From Anadara kagoshimensis (taxonomy: Eukaryota > Mollusca > Bivalvia > Arcoida > Arcidae), in contig CM037871.1 of NCBI GenBank assembly GCA_021292105.1, positions 34,550,997 through 34,614,996 on the forward strand: DNA of 64,000 nucleotides, written 5' to 3'. Of the stretch, positions 49,088 to 59,966 are shown piece after piece (the stretch's first letter is position 1; each line of letters starts with the position of its first letter). The translations under genes and the position numbers were made by a program. Under the pieces are notes generated by a model that made no database searches, was not told the origin of the DNA, and saw only the letters and a list, made by a program, of their open reading frames with translations.

Positions 49088-50340
49088 TAGTCCAAGAGAT
49101 CATGGCTAAAATCCGGGTGAACGAGGCCAAAAGGTCTGAGGGTTGATTCTTGTAGGAAAATGTCCCTAGTTACTGAAAACCAATTTCTTACGCGTCAAAT
49201 CGTTTCCGATTTTTTAATCAGAAACAGTTTTTGAAGAAAAGCCTCTGCAAATGTTAAATTTTGGTAAAAAATAAAAATTCCAGATTTTGAAGCATTTTGT
49301 GGCAAAAACAACACAAAAATGTTCATTCTATCATTCATTGTGGACACATGATAGATTAAAATGCAAAACATCCAGACAGTTTTCCGATTTTGTGTCAAAA
49401 TTTTAAAATAAGCGATAAAATCGATGCTGTAAACTGCGTTTTTACCATATCTACCGTCTTTCGATTCTTGTAAATCTGTTGTTTATGCATTAAATATGAC
49501 AAACTATATATTTTTATAAAGCCTTGGTAGTCCTTTAGATAAAAATGTTACAAAACTTCGAAATATGGAACCTTAATACCGTAGCAAATTATTATGTTTC
49601 CCCTACCCCAAAAATACGAAAATGTCAAAAATTCATTATTTTGGCCCATGCTTACCAATAAGTGTTTAAAACAAAACGTTATTGTTTGTTACATCTCCCG
49701 TCTGTGCCCAACATGTTTATAAAACAATAATATGTAGAGTGTTTGGTGATTTTATATGAAAATTTGCACTTTTCATATAACAATAGTTTGGAAAATGAGT
49801 TTTCATTAAATCTTTTGTACTCTACTTCTTGTAATTTTGTTATATAGGCATTGAATCTCGAGATTTATATGTTTCTGTATTGCCATGGCACATTTGAGTC
49901 TGACAAAAAAAACTATCGAAATACCGAAGTTTATAGATGAAACGGATAAATTTATTTCCCCTACCCCAAAATTGAAAAACATGTGAAAATCCATTTTTAT
50001 GCAATATATGCCAATTTGTGTTTCTAAAGAAGATTTCGAGCAAAAGTACCCGCAACAATGATAAAACAAGCTTCGAGGATTTTAAATATTTGTGAAATGC
50101 TTAGCTTAAGGACAGATAGGACTAACTAATATAATAAAATTGCTTATTTTATTCATTTATACGTAAAATGCTATAAGAAAAAAGGAGCTTCGCCTCTTGT
50201 ATTTTTGTTATTTAGGCATTGAATCTCGACTGTTTTCTATTGACGTAATTCCTTGTCATATAAGAGTCTAATAACACCAAAAACTGTCGGAAAAAGCAAA
50301 GCTTGTAAATAAGGCGAATAAATTTATTTCCCCTACCCCA
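49088..50340 (-). repeat. Foldback left arm
   Basis: Complement of the right arm with rare small differences (for example a short change near 49905). It contains three CCCCTACCCCA motifs at about 49600, 49960 and 50330. Confidence 0.9.
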
Positions 50341-52953
50341 AGATTATGAAAAAAAACTTTTTAGGGCATGTATGCTTTTGACGAAGGTTTTAACCAAGTG
50401 TCCATGCAACAATTATGTTTAAATGATTCAAAGTCATAGCAAATGGTTTTTTTTTTAAATTTGAGAAAAGAAATTAGGAAATATACAAATCAAATCAATC
50501 CTTGTCAAGATCACAATCCCCACAAAAGTAAAATCTTCGAAACTAGCAAATTTGTCGGGGTGCTCCTAAAGCACCTCCTGTTTAGCAATTGCACCCGTCA
50601 CGTGTGAAAAATTAAGAATACACAACCTGATACTATAAAATAATAATTGCAAATAAGGTCATCTCTGGTGAAACATAATGTTAAAATATGTAAAACTTGA
50701 TGTAAGGCATTTTGGTTATGGTTTTATATGAAGCTATTGGATTTATAAGACATATCTCCATTCGATAAAGTTCAATCAGATCCATGAGCTTTTAATCCAT
50801 ATTCATTATTACTAAAACCCGTCTATCAAAGATTGTAGCCACATTTAACAAAACTTTCCAATTTATTCTCGTGGAATCATTTCATTTGGAAGTGACCTAA
50901 TGTACAATGTCAGTCTCCATTAAATCTTATTTTAAAAAGACTGCACACTCCTCCGTAATTTTTCAATTTCACTTTAAACTGACAAAATTTCTATGTCCAA
51001 TAACTTTTAAAGGAATTATTGATAGCTATCACATCACAAATTGCCTGACCATATTATAATGATAAAAGAAAGTGGTATTGGACACCTTTCAACCTTAAGC
51101 CTGTTTCCAGGTGCCCAGTGCCACGTTCTTTTAAGAATACAAGTTTTAGTAATAACAGATATGGTTTATATGCTATTAGTAAATTTCTTTTGCCATATAA
51201 TCACGAATAAGAGGTAAACACTACTACATAATATAGCGAGGTCATAGAAAACCAGAAAAAAGGAGAATCACAGATATAAGAAATTCTTTTAGATTGAGAT
51301 GTTTTAACAAAGAATATAAACCCCGTAGATACTTATGTTTTAGTTAAAATAAGCTAGATATGGACAGCAAAGGTCGGATTGAAAAAGTGAATTGCTAACA
51401 TTACCGGAGTTGCAAAGATCGATGGAACAATGGGTATGATGATACGAGTAAAGTGTTCAACTGACAAATGGAAAGAGATCAATTTTATATAAAAAACATT
51501 TTTGAAATAAGGCAATAGAGAACTGAATAAATGCGCTGTGTAAATCATCAAACATAAACACAAAAATAATTATTATATCACAATAACAAAAACGAAGTTA
51601 AAAACTGGCAAAGTTATACACGTAAACATTTGGCAGGGGAAAAACCCGGGTCCTCGGAAGAGGGAAATTGCCTCCTGCCACCACATGTGAAATCAAAATT
51701 AAGAGTGAAAGTAGTGACAAGAAAAGTCATTTCAATTCAGAACGTTTGGAAGGAAATTGAACAAAACAAAACCAGATCTCAAACCAATTTATTCTTACAG
51801 ATTGTTGGATTTATGTTTCAATTACTTTTATAACAGAAACCAAAGAAGAGCTGATCATAGTAACCACTCTCTGCCATCACATCATGTACTGTTCGACAAA
51901 CAGATCTGTGTCACGTTAATGTGTCTTTAATCAGTTTAAGAGGAAAGATGTAGATTTATATGCATGTCCAAGTAAATTGTTTGTGATTTTGAAGATGATT
52001 TTAAGGATTTGTCCTAAGACTGACTGACACTGCCTTGCAAATGACAAAGTGTTGATTATGTTAAATGTTTAGAATGCGTAACACTTAAACAATTACTTTT
52101 GCGCATTGTCTTATTTGCAAATATTTTGGATTTCTATTAGTTGACTTTTAGTCTTTTGCCAGAGGGTCCAGTCGTTGTTTTAATGGTTACAATGTGTTTT
52201 ATTCAAATGTGGTTCAACATGGAATTCAATGTCAGTGTCTTTAACCCTCACTTAATTACATACTTGACCCTGTACCTAATATTTGAAGTTGTGATCTAGT
52301 ATGTTTCTTAGCTTAAATGCGGCATTCATATTGTTACTTTTCAAGTAGTAATTTACCGAAATGCTACTGTTCTTGTCATTCTATGAATACAGAGTAGAAT
52401 TTAAGCGCATGGTTCAAGCATTGCTTTTTTACCAATCTGAAAACATATCCGTTTACTTACATTTGTACTATTATTTGCCCTTTTGTGAATTCATATCACC
52501 ATTTTTTATATTTTCTTCTTCTAATGCAAAAAGGTAAGCCATGACTTCTTAGCCTGGAGAGGGTTTCTATGTTTTCACATTTTGGAGAAGGGGGAATCAA
52601 TTGATTCATGATAGCTACCAAAATTGACATTTCCGACAATTTTCATGTTTTAGTGATTTAAGTGTTAGCGCATTGAATCAATATCTGATATTTGAAAGTC
52701 AATGCCTATATAACAAAACTACAAACAGCAAGATTCTTTTTTGCCATAGCAAATTGAATTGAAAATGAAATAAGTAGTCATTTTTCTATGAATAATTAGA
52801 CCAATCTGCCATTAAAATGATGCATTTTGTAAATGATTTTGTATCCTTCAAGCTTCCTTTTCCATTTTAAAGGCACATTTGCTTGAAACTTCCATTAGAA
52901 ATACTAATTGTTACATATTGGCTGAAACAGAGTTTTCACATTTTTTGCAATTT
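50341..52953. other. Foldback loop
   Basis: 2.6 kb without a recognisable gene. It includes two degraded copies of the dispersed GCTAGC repeat (about 50505-50640 and 51590-51720) and, at 52540-52740, one more diverged ~360-bp unit that lies outside the arm identity. Confidence 0.6.
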
Positions 52954-54208
52954 TGGGGTAGGGGAAATAAATTTATTCGCCTCTTCTACAAGCTTTGCTA
53001 TTTCCGACAGTTTTTGGTGTTATTAGACTCTTATATGACAAGGAATTACGTCAATAGAAAACAGTCGAGATTCAATGCCTAAATAACAAAAATACAAGAG
53101 GCGAAGCTCCTTTTTTCTTATAGCATTTACGTATAAAATGAATAAAATAAGCAATTTTATTATATTAGTTAGTCCTATCTGTCCTTAAGCTAAGCATTTC
53201 ACAAATATTTAAAATCCTCGAAGCTTGTTTTATCATTGTTGCGGGTACTTTTGCTCGAAATCTTCTTTAGAAACACAAATTGGCATATATTGCATAAAAA
53301 TGGATTTTCACATGTTTTTCAATTTTGGGGTAGGGGAAATAAATTTATCCGTTTCATCTATAAACTTCGGTATTTCGATAGTTTTTTTTTATGTCATACT
53401 CAAATGTGCCATGGCAATACAGAAACATATAAATCTCGAGATTCAATGCCTATATAACAAAATTACAAGAAGTAGAGTACAAAAGATTTAATGAAAACTC
53501 ATTTTCCAAACTATTGTTATATGAAAAGTGCAAATTTTCATATAAAACCACCAAACACTCTACATATTATTGTTTTATAAACATGTTGGGCACAGACGGG
53601 AGATGTAACAAACAATAACGTTTTGTTTTAAACACTTATTGGTAAGCATGGGCCAAAATAATGAATTTTTGACATTTTCGTATTTTTGGGGTAGGGGAAA
53701 CATAATAATTTGCTACGGTATTAAGGTTCCATATTTTCGAAGTTTTGTAACATTTTTATCTAAAGGACTACCAAGGCTTTATAAAATTATAGTTTGTCAT
53801 ATTTAATGCATAAACAACAGATTTACAAGAATCGAAAGACGGTAGATATGGTAAAAACGCAGTTTACAGCATCGATTTTATCGCTTATTTTAAAATTTTG
53901 ACACAAAATCGGAAAACTGTCTGGATGTTTTGCATTTTAATCTATCATGTGTCCACAATGAATGATAGAATGAACATTTTTGTGTTGTTTTTGCCACAAA
54001 ATGCTTCAAAATCTGGAATTTTTATTTTTTACCAAAATTTAACATTTGCAGAGGCTTTTCTTCAAAAACTGTTTCTGATTAAAAAATCGGAAACGATTTG
54101 ACGCGTAAGAAATTGGTTTTCAGTAACTAGGGACATTTTCCTACAAGAATCAACCCTCAGACCTTTTGGCCTCGTTCACCCGGATTTTAGCCATGATCTC
54201 TTGGACTA
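52954..54208 (+). repeat. Foldback right arm
   Basis: GGGGTAGGGGAAA at 52955, about 53328 and 53690. Unit ends share ATTCAATGCCTATATAACAA. Peptides read from the two arms are nearly identical, which shows how little they have diverged. No protein family is recognised in them. Confidence 0.9.
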
Positions 54209-54214
54209 ATAAGT

Positions 54215-54920
54215 AGTGTTAGCATTGCAGCTAATGCCTTAAAGCGTTTGCTCTTTGAAAATAGTGTTCCAGGTATATAGATGTAATTAATATGTGTTCA
54301 CCATACATAAATGTACTCGTCCATAATGGATATTTCAATTAAATGTCAAGCAGACAGGTCACTGTTGTTTGACAATATAGGTATAGACATTGTAGCGAGC
54401 ATAAGCTCTGTTGCAAAACACAACACTGCCATAGACAACCATTAAAACTATCATACCGACTGAGGTTTCATGCACAGCGGATTGGGATTGAGATTTGAAG
54501 ACGAACAGAAACACCTCCGGGCAACAGTGGTTCTTCAAATACGCATTTGCATTTTAATTGAAATATTAAATATATTTCGCATAAAAATATACATATATGT
54601 AACTAAAGCTATCATTTTAATAAAAATAAATACATTTAAGTTTTTCGCATAAAAATATACATATATGCCATTTGCATATTACTTATACATATTTTATGTA
54701 AGCTTTTAGTGCCAGCTTTATCCAAAATCATATTATTCATTGAAACATACCGAAAAATACTCTGTTATATATAATTATTACTTAAATTTTTAATAAATAT
54801 TTGAACTAATAAATTAAGTGGTTGATTTTATAACATGTGGTATACCTTAGTAACATACATCGTATTCAATGCTTAATACTTAATACTTAATTTGTATTGT
54901 ACGGTAATTTCAGTGGTCCA
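54215..54920. other. Intergenic flank
   Basis: 54210-54380 is related to 590-735. The rest is AT-rich without a recognised feature. Confidence 0.35.
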
Positions 54921-54923
54921 AAT

Positions 54924-55127
54924 GACGTATCACCGGCCACGCCCACAATGCTCCGACATTGGCCGCCATCACGGTACCAAAGCAGCGTCACGACAACTAA
55001 TGACGTTCTTGTGTCAGTAACGTCATTAAACCGGACAATTCAGGCCGAGTTTCATTCTTTTTGTGTGTAATTCAAGCATGTCGACCCTTTGTCGGAACAT
55101 AGTGGGCGTGGCTGGCGATACGTCAAT
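54924..55127. mobile_element. ~204-bp terminal-inverted-repeat element
   Basis: Ends TGACGTATCACCGGCCACGC and, in complement, TGACGTATCGCCAGCCACGC. The interior (CCGCCATCACGGTACC, AACTAATGACGT) is related to blocks at 16760-16870 and 22915-23010 inside the higher-order repeat. Confidence 0.8.
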
Positions 55128-55267
55128 TGTAGTCAAATGGTTTTCCTCCCTTTTTTGAAATTTCCGTTGTATAGTTATTTCCAATCATGATCTGCTGACT
55201 AATTTCAGATGTATTATTTTGTAATTATTTCTGATTAATGGTTCTGAATATTTTGCATGAACTACAA

Positions 55268-55467
55268 TGGGGTTCGCCGCTGTACCACGTGATACCTTCT
55301 AACGTGTCTGTGAAACGCTTGTTTCCAATAGACATGGAATCGCACAATATGACGCTTTCCCGTAAAAACAACGTTATTCCGGGAATTTATAACGTTGACG
55401 TTTTCCAAAATGTTCCGCACAAACGTTAATAGGTATTGATTACGTGGTACGGCGGCGAACCCCATTA
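55268..55467. mobile_element. ~200-bp terminal-inverted-repeat element
   Basis: AATGGGGTTCGCCGCTGTAC at the left faces GTACGGCGGCGAACCCCATT at the right; a CACGTGAT-type motif follows each end. A diverged copy lies at 41315-41510. Confidence 0.82.
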
Positions 55468-55614
55468 TGTGCACAACCTTAACCTATATAGTGTCCACTA
55501 AAAGATTGGTGGTTTTATTGGAAGCAAGGTAGAAGCAAGCTGCTTACAAATAAGTCGATGACGAAAGAATATCATAAGCCTGGGGTTATTAAGGTCCTCA
55601 AAAAGTTCCATGGC

Positions 55615-55870
55615 CGTCATCACAAAATTGATGATAAGTATGATGCGCCTGTATTCAAAACTATCCTGGATATATTTAATATCCCATAGTTCCATGTTAC
55701 TATCAATCTCAATTTTGATTACACACCTGACGGGCGTAGCTAGCTAAACAGGAAGTGTTCACCCTACCAGAGCATTCTCCCTTATTTTTAACCTAATTTG
55801 CCAGTTTCAAAGTTTTTACTTTGCTTGAAGGTTGTTATTTGGAAATGGATAGATTTGTTTGTTTTTTATT
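55615..55870 (+). repeat. Dispersed 'GCTAGC' repeat copy
   Basis: CCCATAGTTCCATGTTAC, GTAGCTAGCTAAACAGGAAG and TTTTTACTTTGCTT are in the family order. The core is diverged. Confidence 0.78.
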
Positions 55871-55879
55871 CACACTATC

Positions 55880-56440
55880 TGTAAAAAAAAAAACTAAGCA
55901 AAATATAAACTCCATGCACGCACTTCATTTGCCCCATCCAATTACACATTTCACATGCCCTATTAGATCAGTGTTAGCGTACAACCTCGTGTAGTTTTTT
56001 CTGTAATGCCTACAGTTTATAATACAGTGGCGTGCAGAAAAAATGCATTTTTTATTTTTCGCTTACAACATTGCTTAACTTGCAAGGCTAGAGGGTGTCT
56101 AATTGCTTAGAGTGAAATGTACTTCAGAGTACCAGTACTGAAGATTTTATATTGACCGATTTGAAAAACATCTGCCACCAAACTGTAGATACATAATACA
56201 TATATTGAATTATCACTCAGATTTTTTTATCTTCATTCAAGCTAGCGACATGGTGAAATGAACATGGTTTATCTTGATCTTAGTTACACTAACTAGTGTC
56301 GAACAATAAAATTAACAACTAATTAGTTTGAAAAAGCTATGTTTCCTCATGTTCAAAGATAAAATGAAACCAGGCTACTGTCCGTTTACTCTGCTGGAGA
56401 GAAAGGAATAACGCTAATATTTTACAGATTTGAATGTCAC
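55880..56440. other. Intergenic, no feature recognised
   Basis: AT-rich; nothing was recognised. Confidence 0.35.
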
Positions 56441-56446
56441 GGTTAA

Positions 56447-56994
56447 AAATCAATTAATCATTTACTTACATAAGCCGACTCGGCTAATAATCCTAATAAC
56501 TAATAGCTAATAACTCCTCTAATGCACCAAAACGTGTTTTGGATGGGTGTTTACAATGGGAAAACAATTGACAAAAAGGCGGAGTCTTTCGTGTGACGTA
56601 ATGATGACGGAAGAATTTATTATTTACGTAGGTTCGCGCGTGGTACTACAATGAAGGGTAGTTCAAAGGTCGGGTTGAGTTTAAAAAATTGAATTTACGC
56701 CAATTTTTTCAAAGAAAGGTAGTTCACTTTATTACTTTATTAAATCGATTTTGGTCATCCCAGTAACGCAAAAATCAATCCATTCTTGAGCTGCACTAAC
56801 CTACGTAAATAGTCGACTCTTTCGTCATGACTACGTAACATAAAGAACCCCGCCATTTCGTAAAAAATGATTACCATTGTAAACACCCACCCAGGTTATA
56901 TTTTGTCGCATAAAATGATATATTAAGCAAGGGTGGAACCGAAACAGAAATTTTCAGTTACGACTCGGCTCATGTAAGTAAAAGAATCATTGAT
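56447..56994. mobile_element. ~550-bp terminal-inverted-repeat element
   Basis: The left end AAATCAATTAATCATTTACT continuing into TACATAAGCCGACTCGG is mirrored at 56945-56994. A second inner inverted pair (GTGTTTACAATGG and CCATTGTAAACAC) lies inside. No coding frame. Confidence 0.72.
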
Positions 56995-57119
56995 TTGTAC
57001 CCGTCGTATTGAAATTTAAAGAATATTTTGCGATCTTGCTTTCTCCGAAATAGGCTAAATAAACAGCAGTTTCATATCGAAGACAAATCTTTTGCATGGA
57101 GAAATGTTTATAACAAAAC

Positions 57120-57560
57120 CCAACACAAAAAGCGTATACTAAGAGCACGTCGCACACAAATCGTACACCGAGAATAAGCCAAATAGAAAAGAGTACATGG
57201 CAAACACAATGCGTGAACCTAGAACATGACAAACCAAAAACATGCACCTAAACATGGCAAACAAAAAACCGTGTTCCTAGAGCATTGAAACCAAAAGCCT
57301 ATACATGTATCTAGAACATGACAAATCAAAACCATGCACCTAAAGATGGCAAACCAAAAACCGTGTTCCTAGAACATTTAAACCAACAGCGTATATCTAG
57401 AACATGGCAAACCAAAGACATGCACCTTAACATGGCAAACCAAAAATCGTGTTCCTAGAACATTGAAACCAAAAGCGTATATCTAGAACATGGCAAACTA
57501 AACAACGTGACCTAGAAAATGGCAAACTAAACGCGAGTTCCTAGAACATTATATTTTATA
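57120..57560. repeat. ~30-60-bp minisatellite
   Basis: Repeats alternating CATGGCAAACCAAAAACCGT and GTTCCTAGAACATTGAAACC, gradually varying. Related phrases continue at 57720-57850. Confidence 0.85.
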
Positions 57561-57859
57561 TTTTTTATCTTCTTTCAAGCTAGCAAAACAGTTAAATAAT
57601 ATATAGTTTATCTTGGTCTTAGTTAGTGTCGAACAATAAGATTTCTCTATGTTCAAAGCTCAAAGAAACACACTTTCATTTCGAAGATCGAAGACGAATC
57701 TTTAGAATGGGGAATCGTTAACAACATACACTCCACACAAAAAATGTGTACTAGTATACTAAAAGCACGCCGTACCAAAATCGTAAACCTAGAATAAGCC
57801 ACACAGAAAGGCGTGCACCAAGAACATTAGAGCATGGCATACTTAAACGTGCACTTTTT

Positions 57860-58825
57860 TAAATGAGGTATAATAATAATGCTTCTACGGTTGACATCCT
57901 TGAACCCCAATACAAAACACGACACAAAAGTCCAAAATGTGGACTTAATTGCTAAATTGGACTTATGGATTTTATTTTTTTACTTGACTCTTTGACTCGA
58001 CTCTTGATCATTTCATGAACTGAGCTCTTATATAGTTTTCTGTTTTAACTTCGCAAACCAGTAAGAAAAGTTTGTCCAATCATGAATAAAGTACATCAAG
58101 CATTAAAAATGTTTTAACTTTGCAAACCAGTGTGTCCAATACTTTATGAACACAGTACATCAAACATCAAAATAATTCCTCTTGTTTATATATTGACTTG
58201 TTAATTAAATGTATTTTACATTTTATTTGGGATTACTTACTAAAATTACTTCTTTTATAATATATCTTATGTCAAAAAGGCTTAATTAATAGATGGAAGT
58301 TTTTTATTCATCTTGTGTTTGACATCCTTTATGACAATAGTACGTTTGCCATGTGCTACTTTTGAATTTTTACGAACTGAGTAGCATTTGGCCTATTTAT
58401 TAAGCAAGGTCAACAACCTATTATCGTTTCAGAGCTTATAAACCATATAAAGCTTTATGAAAAAACGAGACCTTTAATAACGTGTTAGTATGTAATCCAT
58501 GAGTCCAGTCTTATAGTCCAATCCTGTCCAAGAGTCCGATCCAATTCACATGTTACACTTTGCCCATATACAAATTTTGTAATATGTTTCTTATTTAATT
58601 CAAATCGGACGGGGGAAAATCAAGGTCGTTGACTCTGGCGGTGTTTAATGTCTAAAATGATCATTACTTGTTCATAGATAAGATATATTACATGCATTAG
58701 AGCGTAACTATACATAACAAATATACATTGAGGACAAGGACGTTTAGTACAGGAAATGTTTTAAAAAAACAAACTTGCCGGGTGACTTTAATGATCAAAT
58801 TTCGTCTGTCTTTTTATTAAGTAAG
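57860..58825. other. Region upstream of the kinase-like gene
   Basis: AT-rich, with a locally duplicated GTTTTAACTTTGCAAACCAG phrase near 58035 and 58110. No promoter element can be assigned. Confidence 0.35.
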
Positions 58826-58910
58826 ATGGGAGAAGATAGAGGAACATTTGACAACTATCATTTCAAAGGATCGCAGCTTCACCTCAGCAGTAAGGGCTCA
58901 TCTGAAGATG
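58826..58910 (+). CDS. Kinase-like coding exon 1
   Basis: MGEDRGTFDNYHFKGSQLHL and eight further residues; donor GTATGT. It is included because its phase and position fit exon 2 and because YHFKGSQLHLSSKG resembles the first strands of the family PH domain. On its own the match would be weak. Confidence 0.65.
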
Positions 58911-59172
58911 GTATGTATTTGTATCATGTAAAAGAAAGCCATACGGCGAATGTAATGGGATTTTATTCTACATCGAGCGATTTTTATTTATTTTTTGCAC
59001 AAGTTGACGTATGTGCATGAATCACACAATTATTAGAATTATATTAAATCTAAGTATGTCATAAGAAATGTTATCACAATTCCTGTATGACATATATAGC
59101 AGGTAGTTCATAATACACCATGCATTAATAATTACCAAAACATGATTGTGACTAGTAGAGATCAAATAACAG

Positions 59173-59213
<41 letters not shown>

Positions 59214-59447
59214 CTCTCTCTCCACACACACACAAACTCACACACACACACACACACGCCCGCCCGCGCCTCGTCGAATTAATAGTAGCTTATTCCAGTG
59301 TTGTTTAAAATCGACCGTTTTGAATTTGTCTCAATATACTTGTATTTATATGATTAAAATAGTATTATCAAGCATAAAAATAACGATCTGTGTCCAATTT
59401 AACAACCCGAATGCAAAGCAAAAACTTTAAAACTGACAAACTAAGTT

Positions 59448-59488
<41 letters not shown>

Positions 59489-59578
59489 ATCACACACAAA
59501 ACACACACATCAATTTTCACAAGGGAAGTGCTTGAGGTCGGGTGCTATGAAAGGGTAAGCACTTCATGTCTAGCTAGC

Positions 59579-59612
<34 letters not shown>

Positions 59613-59927
59613 ATCACACACAAAACACACATCAATTTTCACAAGGGAAGTGCTTGAGGTCGGGTGCTATGAAAGGGTAAGCACTTTATGTCTAGCTAGC
59701 TTCACACACACACACACACACGTCAATTTTCACAAGGGTAGTGCTTGAGGTCGGGTGCTATGGAAGGGTAAGCACTTCATGTCTAGCTAGCTTCACACAC
59801 ACACACACACACACATACACACACGTCAATTTTCACAAGGTAAGTGCTTGAGGTCGGGTGCTATGGAAGGGTAAGCACTTCATGTCTAGCTAGCTTCACA
59901 CGCACACACACACCATCACACACAAAA

Positions 59928-59966
<39 letters not shown>

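Larger units (their letters stand above)
49088..54208. mobile_element. 5.1-kb foldback element
   Basis: Two arms of ~1.25 kb, 49088-50340 and 52954-54208, are near-identical in inverted orientation. Outer ends are TAGTCCAAGAGATCATGGCT and its complement; a TA duplication is possible but ambiguous. The arms are internally made of diverged ~360-bp tandem units, each with a GGGGTAGGGGAAA motif. No transposase frame is visible, so it is non-autonomous or degenerate. Confidence 0.85.

Noticed and set aside
49806..53491. A duplicated gene pair encoding ~88-residue proteins in the foldback arms
   Set aside because: The identical peptides follow from arm identity. There is no domain, signal peptide or codon bias, and overlapping frames are equally open.
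58775..58825. Kinase-like start codon upstream of 58826
   Set aside because: The upstream in-frame codons begin with TTG and show no similarity; the first ATG is at 58826.
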